Part shown: in pieces, positions 1 through 12,100 of the stretch
Position numbering within the stretch: position 1 is the stretch's first letter
Layout: the number at the start of each line of letters is the position of its first letter
Assembly: GCF_019112545.1 (NCBI RefSeq)
Contig: NW_025064884.1
Coordinates: 949,454 to 1,013,453, forward strand
Source of the DNA: Guyanagaster necrorhizus
Taxonomy: Eukaryota; Basidiomycota; Agaricomycetes; Agaricales; Physalacriaceae
Length of the DNA stretch: 64,000 nt
Reading direction: 5' to 3'
Notes under the pieces: generated by a model
The model's input: only the letters and a program-made list of their open reading frames with translations
The model's database searches: none
Told to the model about the DNA's origin: nothing
Translations under genes and position numbers: made by a program

Positions 1-755
1 GCGCACCTGGCGTTCTGGAGACACACCTGGAACACCCTTGTTCCTCAGTAGTGTAGTTCGTATACTCTGTATACGCAGCGCCATCTCCAAACCAAGAACC
101 TTCGCCTGCTCTTCGGACACCCCTTCCCATTGGTTGACCAGGCTGATGATTCCAGAAATCACCAGCTTCGGTATATCATATATATTACCCAGTGAAATTC
201 GCTCCGTCGCGTCAATCTCCAGTTCATGCTCCATGATGTATGCAATAGCAGTTTCGCGTATCTTGGTCATATCCCACATCGTCGAGAGCTTTAAGGTCGA
301 TAGCCATTCCTCGTGCGATATTTTGTCTGGAAATAGCCCATTCCTACATCGACCATGAAATCAATGATAATCAAATCAGCGGAGGTCTTACTGAAGGTAC
401 AGGAATTTGAGCAGTGCTTCAAAGTCTACTTTACTGACACCTTGCAGGTGGATAGGCTTATCGTCGGTATCGCCTTCGACAGTGTCGGCCGCAGCTTGCG
501 GCAACGTAAACATGGCTCTGAACGTCTCCGAGTTCTCGATGAATTGATATCTTGGCACACGGAATAATACATTTTCGACCTTTCCGGCCCCGCCTCTTCA
601 GTGCATGGTCGCATGACATTGATAGCTTCACTTACGAGGAATGTGCTTGTTTCCCAGTAGAATTCCCTGCTCCTGGTCCACGGTTGTACGGGCATTCTAG
701 ACATGCGAGATACCATTGAAAAGAGCACCACAGCGGGTACGACTTGTTCGGACAT
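1..755 (-). CDS. BTB/POZ domain protein, cut off by the left window edge
   Basis: This is the first of eight members of one BTB/POZ family in the window. Exon 1 (about 755-636) carries the family signature EFYWETSTFLV. Exon 2 (about 579-397) reads VENVLFRVPRYQF, then ETFRAMFTLPQ and KPIHLQGVSKVDFEALLKFLY, the BTB fold. Exon 3 (from about 342) holds the helical part with EWLSTLKLSTMWDMTKIRETA and runs off the window with its frame open. The BTB fold usually mediates dimerisation or recruits targets to Cullin-3 ligases; the role of this expanded fungal family is not known. The ATG at 755 has an A at -3; in-frame ATGs at 716, 704 and 695 are alternatives. The two introns sit at the same places as in the relatives at 4.9, 6.0, 23.2 and 45.1 kb. 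The family call is confident; the start is not. Confidence 0.85.
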
Positions 756-2455
756 CTTTGTCGTTGTAGTGTTGTAGATGTTAAGAGGGTGTGCCCACTG
801 CCTCGCGCTTCCATCGTGGACACTTTTCTCCTCGTGTCAGCCCTTTGCTGTATTCACATTCAAGAATGACATCATACAAACATGGACTATCTCATGTGCC
901 GACTGATGGAAGACTTTTGGGTTGTGGATGGCAAAATGTGACTTTGCCGCTAGTGTGTATTGACGTCCGCAACGGTGGACTTGGGGGTCATTGATATTCC
1001 ACTCGCGGAAAACCCATCTGCATCTTGCGTAGAGTGTCGAAACTTTGTCCTTGAAATTAAAAAACCGGTCTACGAGGGCTGATATCTGATGAAGTAACAT
1101 GTGGTCTTTCCTTGTGTGAGATCTACAAAATAGCTAACTGCGTATACTATTGGGTGCTAAGAACAAACGGGTGTCACTTACACCTAGTTCCAGAGATCAA
1201 GGCGGGTGACATATAATTGGCGAGATGAAGATGTACAGCGAGTTTCCGATGCACTGAGATTCGAGAGACAGCAAAATGCGACAGACAAGACAGCACGCTT
1301 CCAGAGAATTCTGGCAGCCACCTACGAAGATTTCAAAGATAAGTTCTGGAAGAAAGAAAGACATGGTACGGTAGTTTTGGCCGAAGGAGAGAGAAGAAAA
1401 TCAGGCTTAGATGGTACTGGGCGTACGAGGGTTGATGGCCGTGAGAAATTCAAACGGCGTGACGCGAGAGTTGCCGGGTCGGGATGTCATCCTAAACCTT
1501 GAGAAAATCAACAAGTGTCCAGGCGATCCCTACTAATACTGGGCGGAATACGATGGATAAATCTGTCACGCGTAGAAGGTCCAACTTTTGACTGCACGTT
1601 TCCCTTCCTTCCGTTCCCATGTCCTCATTCGTTTTCGCACCCATTCCGAACATCGGCCGCTATTGAAAATCCTCACTGCGGTGCCCAGGCCAATTCTTTC
1701 CGTCTGCTCAAACGAGCCTAAATGACTTACTGGTGCTTCCCTTATACAATGATGTCTTCCGGATATGAGTGTTTTCTGCTAATTCGACTCACCGCCAGAA
1801 GTCCCACTCAAATGTGCGCTGGTAGTTCTCTGTCTGCCACCCGCCATCAGAACGGAAACCTATCTATCTAGTGACGCAGCTTGCATCCATGTCATGTTTC
1901 TGTCAACCTGTGTCGTTATTCATCACAAGGTGTATTGCTCGCGTTAGGTGAAGACGATTCTCTCGGTTTTTGAGAGCTGAATAGGCCTACCCTTGATCAG
2001 AACCTTTAGGACCGTTGCTTCCTTGTGACAAAGGTAGCATTTGAATCAGACGACTCCGACTTTTCGACGAAAAGGCGATGTCTTTGGGCGACGACGCATT
2101 GAAAATTTCATGTTTTGAACGAACGACGCTGGTCACGAGTCTACATGACATTCCTCCACCGTCAAAAGACACTCCCGACGTTGAGCCTTTGTTGCTGTTT
2201 CTGCTTCCAATGGGGCGTAAAGGAATCGTCTGCGGTGCATGATTATGATGGTGGCCAGGCCTGTCATGAGCTTGAGGTCTGATGCACATTTCGCTATGTC
2301 ACGGGCGATCCTTGGATCTTCCGAAAGCCGAGCCAACCACAGGGGTCTATCCAGGGGCTGATTGCGCGGTGCAGATGTACCTGGTTTAAATACCCTCCGG
2401 GTATTCTGCCCATATCTCTCAACCCTCATCCTCACCCCGTTCGAAAACCTTTGCT
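756..2455. other. About 1.7 kb without a supported gene
   Basis: I see no convincing gene. A plus-strand ORF at 1206-1502 (98 codons, Lys/Arg/Asp-rich, beginning MTYNWRDEDVQRVSDALRF) is the least bad candidate, but its second half becomes low-complexity basic sequence and no spliced partner exon is visible. Minus-strand ORFs at 837-1100 and 1987-2435 have no family signature. A TTTAAATA stretch near 2384-2391 lies about 70 bp before the gene at 2456 and could be its TATA element. Confidence 0.5.
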
Positions 2456-3380
2456 ATGACTGGCTGTGCTTCATTGTCAGCTATCGCTGTCCTCGAAAAT
2501 CCCCGTGCAATTGAAAATTCCAAGACCTTGCTCTTCGATGCCCATTTCTACTTTCAAGATACGCACGGGCCTGATCCTGGCCTTGCCTCTCTTCGCTACT
2601 ACAATGGTAACGAGCTCTCCTTCGGGCAAGTCGGGGTATATTTCGTTCATGTGAATGTACGCGTTTACTTACTCTGTCCGTGACTCCCATTCATCGAAGT
2701 CTTATAGATCGCAAGGATGGAGCACGAGGTGTCCAGTGCGGCGGTTTTGGATGGTTTATCTAAGGAAAAATATGTTTTGGTGGGAGATATTGTGTCGGTG
2801 AATCTTAGTCTTGAGCTTGATGATCTATGCACTGCAGGAGCTGATCATTTTGTTCACAGATCATCCCAACCGCCGTGAAGGACATTGCTGATGTCAAATA
2901 CCGGCCCTTTGTCAATGTCTCCGGTGTCGTGACCAGCGTCAACAGCACCGATAAAACATTCCATCTCGCTCCCGAGACCTTTGTCCATGCCCTCAAGAAC
3001 AGCAAGACCAAATCGACGCTCCCAATCCGGTGCTTCTCCGCCGTCACGGCTCAAAGCTTGGGTGCCAAAATCTCTGATCCTCGCGTCGGTCACTACGTGA
3101 CAGTTTCGGGGCATCTTCATCGGGTGATCCGTCGGTTGGAGGATAATATGGCAGACTTTTTCGACGTCGAGCTGGACAAGACCACCTATCTTGGACCACC
3201 GTATACTCCACCGTCGTCCCCATCTGCAGGTGAGCATGGGTTCAATCTTGACGTTATTTTTACTTATGGTCATAATGTCTAGGCATCCCTACGACCCCAG
3301 CAGGCAAGATCAGGTTCAGCTACACGGAGAGTAGCCCGTGTTTGTGTAAGAAGCGGAAGATTACGGAGACTACGGCATAA
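2456..3380 (+). CDS. Unrecognised protein with an OB-fold-like segment
   Basis: I do not recognise a named family. The spliced reading is MTGCASLSAIAVLENPRAIE... FLFDAH-type N-terminus (DAHFYFQDTHGPDPGLASL), then a short exon with MEHEVSSAAVLDG and KEKYVLVGDIVS, then a long exon (about 2862-3229), then a last exon 3283-3380 ending in basic KKRKITETTA. The 3230-3282 intron is clear and in phase (TCT GCA G|GC ATC). The long exon has the alternation of an OB fold: VNVSGVVTSVNSTDKTFHL, LPIRCFSAV, RVGHYVTVSGHLHRV, DFFDVELDKTTYLG. That suggests nucleic-acid or protein binding, but it is inference. The basic tail could be a nuclear signal. The gene is real by splice phase and composition; its function is unknown. 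Confidence 0.65.
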
Positions 3381-3730
3381 AATTCTACTAGTCATCTTTG
3401 TCGCAATACTCCTAGTATACAGACGACATGGTTAGTACAAAACTTGTGCTATACAAACAGGTCCAGTCATATGCAGCTGATCTTCATACGGATCGTTGGT
3501 CTAGTTTACGAGACTAATATGCAACTATGGCGGAAAGAAGTAACTGCGGGGCGTGAACGTGAAGTATGCTTATTGCCAATGCCTAATTTGGTACCTATAT
3601 GCTTGCAACGGGTGTCTTCCTGGTGATTATGGTCTTATCATACGGGAACGGCGCAGCTTTTGCAGTCGCCGTTGATTCCGACTGTTCGCTTCCGAAAAAT
3701 CAACTCCCAGAGTCTCTCAGGATGGTCAGA
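3381..3730. other. Short intergenic stretch between convergent genes
   Basis: Lies between the stop at 3380 (plus) and the stop at 3731 (minus). I see no gene, repeat or RNA in it; it should hold the two 3' UTRs. Confidence 0.5.
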
Positions 3731-4654
3731 TCACCCTTCAATACATGCGTAACGACTGAGGTAATGGGATCTGCTTTCATTGACTGTACCGGTACGAGGG
3801 TGAAACGATAGCCCTGCAGTCGTCGCAGCAGTTCTCACAAGCGACCTTTCCGGCGGCCACCTATGTACCGTAACGGTACCGTAAACATCAGACTCTCTTT
3901 CCGCTTTCCGGATTTCTGTATTGAAAACATCCAAGACTGCGGTCAACGGATCGGACCCTCCTTCTCTGACCCTCTCTTGCGCTTCCCATACTTTGAGAAT
4001 GGAGTCCCGGCGAAAATACGCAGTTTCGGCGTTGGTGATACGTGTTTCGCGTTCAGCTGGTTTGTACAGGCTTAATTGCAGCCAAGGGAGGACGAAATAC
4101 GTAGTGCCAAGGTCAACAAGCACGGGAAGTTGGTGGAAATCAAAGCGTGAAGCTGATGAATAGTTTTGTTGCGAGCGTCAATGAGTTGCCAATTGGTGGA
4201 AAGTTTCAACGCGCTGATCAGCACTTGCAGATCGAGTTTCCCACTATCGCTATAGCGGACACCATTCCTTGACAGAAGGGCCTACCGCATATGTATAACT
4301 CGCAGTGAGTTTTCAAACTCTGTGGAGGACGCGGCTTCCAGAACAGTCGGATCATCATCGCAAGAGCCATTGCCTCCGGTGAGATCTAGCTCCTTCCAAA
4401 ATGCGGATTTCTTAAAATCGTGTATCTGAATTTTGAAAAGTTGGGTTCCGACCTGTGATCAACATCAGGCAGCAAAGAAAACTTGCGCATCTGAGTTGAC
4501 TTACCTGAATGACTGCATTCTCCCAATAAAAAGTGCTGTTGTGTATGGTCTTGCGCGTCGATTTGTCATTAGAATTAAGATGAGACTTTGCTGCTTCCGG
4601 AAGCCGACATCCATACGTTTTTACATTCAACGTCAAAGACACTGTAGCTACCAT
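3731..4654 (-). pseudogene. BTB/POZ family gene with a frameshift
   Basis: Second family member. Exon 1 (from ATG 4654) ends in STFYWENAVIQV. After an intron ending in CACAG the frame continues VGTQLFKIQIHDFKKSAFW and a divergent BTB core (DPTVLEAASSTEFENSLRVIHM). A third exon gives LQVLISALKLSTNWQLIDARNKTIHQL. At about 4110-4124 the family alignment jumps frame: one frame runs into a stop after SSLGCN, while the next frame continues the family (VLVDLGTTYFVLPWL, then ITNAETAYFRRDSILKVWEAQ, AVLDVFNTEIRKAERES). No intron fits there. Either a one-base indel has broken the gene or the assembly has an error. The BTB core is also the most diverged of the set, which favours a decaying copy. Confidence 0.65.
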
Positions 4655-4878
4655 TAACTAACGGAGTATTAAGCAAACTTTAAGCTCATAAGTATTGTCA
4701 CATACCATCAAAAACGCGCAAAGTATCTGGGATAGCATAGCACAAAGAGAACAATTAAGCTGGCACGTGCCCCGAATTTACGTTCAAGTTGATACCGAAA
4801 CACACGCTGGGAGTTAAATCAAGGAATTGTAATGCTTTTACATATGGATCAGGTTCTGAAGCTCTGAAAGCACCGATT

Positions 4879-5675
4879 TCAGGTATCAAGATATCTTTGG
4901 CTCGCGGCGTCTGCAAGCCTGAATTCCTCCTGGAAAGCCTTGTCGAACCCTGCCTGGACATCGTGGTCCGTCAACGTCCCATTATATTTCACGTATCCTC
5001 TATTTCCAGCCTGTTTGACTACGGCTTCCTCTCGCACTTGGAAGATCTGTATAGCTGATTGGAACCCGATCTTTTCAGCCTCCTCTAATGAAAGTGGCTG
5101 CGTCCGCTTCACGAGGCCGAGATAACCGGTACGGAGCCACGAGGAAACAGAGTATGACTTCGCGAGGACAACGTGCTCTACGGGGTCCAGTACCATTTCT
5201 TGGAGATGTTTGATAGTCAGCTGGCGAATGTCAGAGAGGTGCCACATTGTAGACAGCCTTAGCACTGAGATCCACTCCTGTTTGCGGAATGCAGAATAGT
5301 CCTGAGGGACCTTTCTAAAGGAGGAGTCAATATTCTATATAAGAACGTGAAGCGAAGACTCACTGAGGGTATACGATCTCTAGGAGATGCCCAAAATCTT
5401 CGGCACTGATTCCATGCAACACCAGAGGTAACTCGTCGCTGAGCCCCTCTGGACTTTGACTTCCCTGGGGTAGGTCAAAGGTAGTACCGAATATCTCGGA
5501 ATGCTGCACGAAATAATGCGAAGGTATTTTAAAAAGACGGTTTTCGACCTGGCAAACCTTAGCCTAAGCTGTTACGAACTGGCACAAGTCAGGTTCTTAC
5601 TTGGAAGATCACATCGTTCCAATAGTATCTTGAGTCACGGATGGCACAAGAGGAATCTGGCCGTGACTGGAGCAT
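4879..5675 (-). CDS. BTB/POZ domain protein
   Basis: Third family member, apparently intact, in three exons. Exon 1 begins ATG 5675 (MLQSRPDSSCAIRDS) and ends RYYWNDVIFQ. Exon 2 reads VENRLFKIPSHYFVQHSEIFG, DLPQGSQSPEG, LPLVLHGISAEDFGHLLEIVYPQ, the BTB core. An intron beginning GTGAGTCTTC and ending TCCTTTAG joins in phase to KVPQDYSAFRKQEWISVLR, LSTMWHLSDIRQLTIKHLQ and the C-terminal helices (LSLEEAEKIGFQSAIQIFQVRE), ending ASQRYLDT. It faces the next BTB gene head to head across 276 bp (5676-5951), which must hold both promoters. It is not a near-identical copy of any neighbour, so the duplication is old. Confidence 0.85.
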
Positions 5676-5951
5676 TCGACGATGGGCGTGAGCGGTCAAG
5701 CTTCAAGCCGCATGGTAGCACAGCCACCTTGGCTCAAATGCTTCTCTTGATTTATCCATCCTGTACCCACTTGGATGCGGCGCGTCCCTGTGCGTTCTCT
5801 TACTAACAACACTGACCATACAGTCATGTGAACGCGTAACTGCCTTTCTTGTCTTGGCTTTGAAATTGCCGGCATTTATGTAATTACTTGTCAATTACTT
5901 ACTCCGGCTCTTCCATCCCTTATCTGTAGTCCCCACCTCTCAAGCGACAAC

Positions 5952-6771
5952 ATGGCTAGCAAGTCGAGTCATCCTCGAAGTTCGGAGTTTTATTGGCAGT
6001 CCGTCATTTTCCTGGTGCGTATACCCTTTGACTGAGTGAACGTGGCATTATAATTTTTGCAGGTTGGAGGTCAATTGTACCAAGTTCCCCGCCATCACTT
6101 CGAGAAATCTTCTGATATTTTTGCCTCTATGTTCTCCTTACCTCCCGACACGGAGAGCGCTGTAGCGGATGGTTCGGATGACGACCACCCCATTGAATTG
6201 CAGGGTGTAGAGAGCAAAGATTTCGAATGTCTTCTTAAAGTTTTATTCACAGATGCAAGGGTGTAAGTTTGTACCCATATCCTCTCCTTCCCTTTTTGAC
6301 CAGTAGTCTTTTTCTTCGACTAGAGAAAGTACTCCCTTGCTTCCAGAAGAGTGGCTTTTGGTGCTGCGCCTGGCCAATATGTGGGTCATGTCAAAAGTCC
6401 GCCAAATCGCTATCTACGAGCTCAAAAAACTGAGCTTGACGGATGTTGCCCGAGTCGTGTATGGCAGAGAATTTGCAGTGTCTGAATGGGTGATTTCAGG
6501 CTATCGTGATTTGGTTGACCGCAGAAATGCAGTATCCGAAGCTGAAGCTCAGCAGCTCGGTTTAACGACCACCCTTCAGTTATGGCAGGTCCAGATGAAA
6601 CTCGTCACTCGTATGCCGATGGGCGCAATGGGTTCCGCTTATGGATACAGGCCACCTCCGACACCACGTGACGTATTCTTAAATGAAGTATTTGAAGCTG
6701 AGATTGAAGATATTAATAGAAGGGCCGAAGCATTCGGTGATGATCTCCCGATACCAAATCTTTTGTCGTAG
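5952..6771 (+). CDS. BTB/POZ domain protein
   Basis: Fourth family member and one of the cleanest. Three exons: 5952-6014, 6063-6262, 6324-6771, with introns GTGCGT...TTGCAG and GTAAGT...GACTAG. Exon 1 reads MASKSSHPRSSEFYWQSVIFL. Exon 2 reads VGGQLYQVPRHHFEKSSDIF, FASMFSLPPDTESAV and DHPIELQGVESKDFECLLKVL (BTB core). Exon 3 begins ESTPLLPEEWLLVLRLANMW and carries the helical extension (VYGREFAVSEWVISGYRDL), ending DDLPIPNLLS. The length is about 236 residues, close to its relatives. No DNA-binding or Kelch repeats follow the BTB unit, so an adaptor or oligomerisation role is the likeliest inference. The C-terminal part most resembles the copy at 23.2 kb (both have VVYGxEfAVxxWVISGYR and end with AFGDxxxxPxP), so these two are probably closest relatives. 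Confidence 0.9.
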
Positions 6772-6951
6772 GCAGGTCAATTATGTATATGAGAAAAGAA
6801 AGACTTTGAATTTTCTAAGTTGATGATGCTGACCAGGTTGTAAGCAAGGAAACAGACAACCGAAAACATACTTATTTAGGAATGTAAACTTTGCAGTTGT
6901 TTGTCATACCGCACCGGAAATGATCCCGGCCCGCTTTCTTCCTTGAGATCA

Positions 6952-8903
6952 ATGACCACCTCGCTCATCCACGACCTGCTCACACCCGCCATCGACACCG
7001 CCAAAGCCCATCAATACGCCCTCTCCAAATACGCCGACACACTTGCTGCTGAACTCGATGAGCTCGACAAGCTCCTCGTGCGTTCCGTTGTGTTTCGTCT
7101 GGTCTTTGCTTACGGATGTAGAAAGCGGCGGAGCGCGACAAGGAAGATGACGACCAGGACCTGGGGCTCCAAGTCCAGATCGTAGGCGCGAAGAAGGCTT
7201 CGGGGCCCGTCGCGTCGAGTGAACTGGTCAATCCTGTAAGTATTCTGCCATGGTATTATGTTGTCTCTCATATATGTTTCGAGTCATCACCATTCTACGA
7301 AGAGTCGATGCAGAGGATGCGGTATCTCGCTTGTACCACTCTACGGCCTAGTGCGTCTCATTTCTTATGGCCTCTATATTACCTGATACGACGACAGTGA
7401 AGGCCAAAGAACTCGCAGCGCTAGATGAGGGAGTCAAAAATGAGAATACACGGTTGAAAGCCCTGGAAACAAGGGAGCGGTGCGTTCCTTAAATAATGAC
7501 CTTCTCTCCAATCTTGTCTGACATTCCTAGTGGAACATCGGATATCGACCTCGCTCGCAACACAGAAGGCATCAACTGGTCTATCGTTGCCGAAAAAGTA
7601 CATTTACATTCTGGTATTTTGTACGTATTTTAATCAACTCGCAGGTATCCGACGCGTCTACGGCGAAATGGACAGCAGACGACATCAAGTTCAAGTGGAT
7701 GGCAGATAGGCATCCGAGGTTTAATCATGGCGAGTGGACGGACCAAGAGATTGAACAGTTGAAGGGAATCGCTCAAGAGAGCAAGGTGGATTGGGTGCAA
7801 GTCGCAAAGGGTCTTGGCGTGAGCAATTTTCCATCCCTCTATCCAAGCTAACCCAGTGTCCAGACGAACCGCATCCCCCTTGACTGCATGCGCAAAGCCA
7901 TCCAGCTCCGGCAGCGACCCAAGTATGCATGGAAGAAACGCGTCGATGACCGGCTCGAGGAGGCTGTCGAAAAGTATGGCGTGGCCAATTGGAGTCTAGG
8001 TACGCCTGCCTTGTCTGTTGCCCTGCTCGCTAACCCTCGCCAGTTGCCCGATATGTCGCCAACAACCTCAATGCAGTACAATGCGAAGCGCGATACGTCC
8101 GGCTGCACCTCGAGCGCAGCCCTTGGACCGCGGCGGAGGACGCGCGGCTGGATTTAGCGGTGGCGGGGTACGGACAGAGCTGGGTGGAAGTGGCGAGTGC
8201 GATGCCGAGGCGGACGAACGACCAATGCCGGGACCGATGGATCGAGCGACAAAAGACGGTGAATGTCTGGACGGACGATGATGATCGCCAACTGGTGGAA
8301 CTCGTTGACCGGTTTGGGAGCGACGGACAGTGGAAGGCCATTGCGAGCGAGATGGGTGGGGGACGAACCGACATAAATTGCCGGTCGAGGTATAACAAGA
8401 TCAAGCCAACACCTCGACCGGAACCACCAAAGAAAGGCAAGGGAAAGGAAAGGGAGAAGAAAAGCAACCCGGTCTGGAAGCAGCCTCCAACATATGCGCT
8501 TAGTGCCCCGGTTTCGGCGGCGCCTCCTTCAGCCGCGCCTGTGTTGACTACTTGGGCGCTGAATCCATGTACAAGGGGAAACCAGGCCGTTCCAGATCCA
8601 ACTCCGCGTGCGTGGAATGCATTCCCAAACCTGGACCCCCCTCGGCCGCTAGTCGCGTTTGCAGAGCCGACGTCAGCATCCCAACCAGGTCCAGCAGAGT
8701 CTGATGCTATGGATGTTGACCTTGTGACTCTCCAACCAAAACCACAACCGAAAGCAAAAGGAAGACGGAAGAAAGACGATGGGATGGATGTAGATACCGA
8801 GACTGCACCCAAGCCAAGGCCAAAAAAAGCTCCGAATGAGGAAGCAGATGCCCCTGCGAATAGTGCGAGCCTGAGAAGAAGTGCGAGAGGCAAGGGTAGG
8901 TAA
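6952..8903 (+). CDS. Multi-repeat Myb/SANT protein, SNAPC4-like
   Basis: A nuclear DNA-binding protein with several tandem Myb/SANT repeats. ATG 6952 gives MTTSLIHDLLTPAIDTAKAH, then an acidic linker. Spliced exons give Trp-containing Myb helices: EGINWSIVAEKV, KWTADDIKFKWMAD, GEWTDQEIEQLKGIAQ with VDWVQVAKGLGTNRI, then KKRVDDRLEEAVEKYG with NWSLVARYV, then RSPWTAAEDARLDLAVAGYG with SWVEVASAMPRRTNDQCRDRW, then NVWTDDDDRQLVELVDRFG with QWKAIASEMGGGRT and NCRSRYNKI. The large last exon starts with the penultimate repeat and continues into a basic nuclear-type stretch (KKGKGKEREKK) and a Pro/Ala-rich tail that ends RRSARGKGR. Myb repeats of this number occur in the SNAPc large subunit (snRNA promoters) and in Bas1-like factors; the sequence cannot decide between them. 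A 287-codon antisense ORF over the last exon is a composition shadow. Confidence 0.85.
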
Positions 8904-9105
8904 AAGTAGGATAGTTATTACACATGGACACTGAGTTTGCGGTCAACTTAGACGAAGTATTGATGAAGTCAGCGTCGGCGCTATGGTGCAGTGGCAGCAC
9001 ATGGGGAAATTGTTATATGACTCGGCCTGACGTCCCGGCCTGGTGTTGGCCTGCAAAACAGTCAAAGTTCCCAAAAAGGTCATGTCCCGGTGGATTATAA
9101 AGCCT

Positions 9106-12100
9106 CTACGCGATGAAATACATCAAAAATTCCCATTTCTTCACCGGACTGGCTTCACTGATATCCCGCAAAAGGACGGGAGCAAACATAGCAGATATCC
9201 TTGCCGCTTTCTCATTCTGCTTCGGCTCTTCGCCAGCATCCGCGTCTTTCACGCCATCTTCCCGCGCGATGTAATGCAGAAATGCAGTCACCGATATCCA
9301 CACATTAACATTCGCCGTCGGTAGTGTTTCCAGAATCTACAAATACATCAGTGAGATAGGGAGCACTAGAAAATATTATTATAGAAACAGACCTCGAAAG
9401 CGGCCTCCCGATCTGCGATATTGAGTATGTTCACGTTGCGCGGCATGACACTCTCAGGTAACGCGCTCAACAATGCTACGAGCGTTGCCCCAGCTAAGGA
9501 AGGGGGCACAGTGGATGGGAATTGAGAGCCAGTGTCCAGGCATTTCCGCATATCTGTAACGGCACCAGAGGGATGAGAAGAGAAGAGTTCGGTTTGAAGA
9601 GATTCTCGTGGACAAGCCATCAGCCATTCGACGAGTCGCATCACCTCTCTTGGTGCGTTGACCCTTTCATCCTCTCCTAGCAATCTTGACTGAGGCTGTG
9701 ATATAGGCCCGGATAGTCGGGTCAATGTATCCAGGGAAACAGCAAAACATGTCGGCTCTACCGAGGGCGTCAAGAAAAGCATCTAAATCCAGTGAACGGG
9801 AATTGGACTCACCCCATTCCCCGCTGATCACGACAAAGCTGTCCTTGCCGCCACTGCCTAATGTACGAAGGATGAGGGTGCAGTCTATTTGTTGGCGATT
9901 ACTTGTGCGAGTCAGATAAGCCTCATTGAGTGGAACGGCAGACACCTCGTCTACATGTACTGTGACCGTGATCTCGACATTAGACATAGGCATTATGAGG
10001 CCAGTGATGGGCTCTATATGTACCCACGAGGGATCTGCAAAGCATTTAATATAGGTAAAGACGGGCAAAAAGGTTGGCATACAGAGTTCAGCATTAGGCT
10101 CTATGGGCACGAAGCGGAATGTACATGGAACCTTCCCAAGGTTCTTCACCTGAAACGTATGGGTTCGCTTTCGTTTATACCTGTTGAGGAACCACATAAG
10201 CCACAACATAACGCGAAAAAGTGAGATACCTACGATAACCTTCCCAGACTCACTCCGCTCGGTTCAACCTTAACCTTCAAGTTTGCATAGGACCCGATAT
10301 CCTCAAGCTGCCTGTACAAGGTCTTAGCAACTGCGAGTTTGTGGTTTTTGTCATACACGTCAACCTATACATTATGAATCCCCTCGTCGCTAAACAAGAA
10401 CGACGCAGGTACTCACATCAACTATAAAATCAGCACTCAGAGGTTTGTGGTCGCTCATTGTTATCTTGTGATGTCCACCGTATCTTGTCTGTTTGACCCG
10501 TATATGTGTGGGGGAGAAAACATGGAGAATACGGTCCGTCCATGCTGGTTTGCGGCTGCGAGTTGACGTGTTAGTCTGTATCGCTCCCGCTATAAGTGAG
10601 GACCCACTTTACATCGTATCCCATGGAGTCGGTAAGTATACCTTGACTAAAACGATATGTCGGGCGATGCATAATGGGAAACTCTGTAAAGACATCAAAG
10701 GCTTTCTGCGAATGAACAGAGGTCTTCAACTAAATATCGCTCTGAGTCAAGGTGCGTTTGATGAGACAACAACAACCAACTTGGTCATAGGGCAGCAGGA
10801 TCTCGAATCTGTTTCCCTCCCAACACTTCTCCGACAATATAGCTCTGAGATCCAAGTCTGAGAGGTCGATACGATAATTCAGATCACCCATCCAAAATAC
10901 CGCGTCACTCTCCCACATAGTCGTCGTATCATCGACATCAGATCCTCCAAAGACTAGACGTTTACCCAAATCAGCATAATCAGCATTTCGCCTGTCGACC
11001 ATCACGTCGAAAGCAGCCAGATGAGAGTTCACGAAAGTCAGTATAGTTGGCCCTTGGGTTAATATGCCTTCCGTGGGCGGCGGAATGAAAGCCAGTCGGA
11101 TCGCGGTGCCACCTTTGTTTCCCTGAATAAAGGTCGCAAGTGATATAGCATGATCATAGTATTGTTGTATTCACCATGACACCCATAATGCCAGCACCTG
11201 CGGCACTTGTTCTTACATCTCTGAAGCAATCCTTGAGGCCGTCCTTCACTATGATTACGATAAGCATTCCAACGAGTTGCTTCGATGCCAACTGAACAAT
11301 ATGGTCAGCGAAGGTCCAGAAGGAAGTTGTCAAGTTACCTTGACATAATGCTCCCCCCATTCACCCAGCGCTGCAAAGATGGCCATGCACCATGCATCTT
11401 CCCTCGCAGTCCCCGTGGAATAGATGAGAGCTTCTGTGCTTAGGTCAAGCTCTTGGAAGCCAAGTACGAAAACATCAGGTTGGTTTTGCGTGTATGGGTC
11501 CGGGTCAAGGGGTATGGGGTCAGCTTCAAGCTCCTGACCTATGTCCGATGGGGAATAAGATAATTCAGATGGCTGGGTATATGTGTAAGCCGTAAATGCT
11601 GAAGCAGAAGATGCAGGTTCTATCATTGCCGAGGATGTCGTGGAGGGAAATGGCGGAGGAGACTGAATGACACGTGTAGAGGAAGCAGAAGAATAAGAAA
11701 GAGAGGAAACAGTCGATGAAGGAACGAGGGTGCTTGGAGTCGGCGGAGCTGAGATTGATGCTGAACACGACAGTCATTTTCTATGATTCTTCAATCCCGG
11801 AAAATGACCTCACATCGAATATCGACAGCATTATCCAAAGGATTTCGCTTTACCTCTCCCACTGACAGCGGTGAAATATCCGTCAGTGGAGGTATGATAC
11901 TTAAGTCGTGGGCATTGGTGTCATTTTCTTGAATCCAAGAGGACAAGTCTTGTGATGGCATTTTTCCATTCACGTTGAAGGTTCCAAGACGGATACTGTC
12001 TTCTTATTAAAGAAAAATACCGTAGAGAAAAGATAATGACTAACTTCAATCTTCGTCGTCCCTTCCTGACCTGGTGCCTCGCTGTCTTTCGGACCCAGTC

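Noticed and set aside
8030..8893. 287-codon antisense ORF over the Myb gene
   Set aside because: Ser/Phe/Leu-rich mirror of the Pro/Lys-rich coding strand. The plus-strand frame has consecutive Myb repeats and consistent splicing.
8980..9060. tRNA-like stretch (A-box-like TGGTGCAGTGGC)
   Set aside because: No B box or cloverleaf partner within 80 bases.
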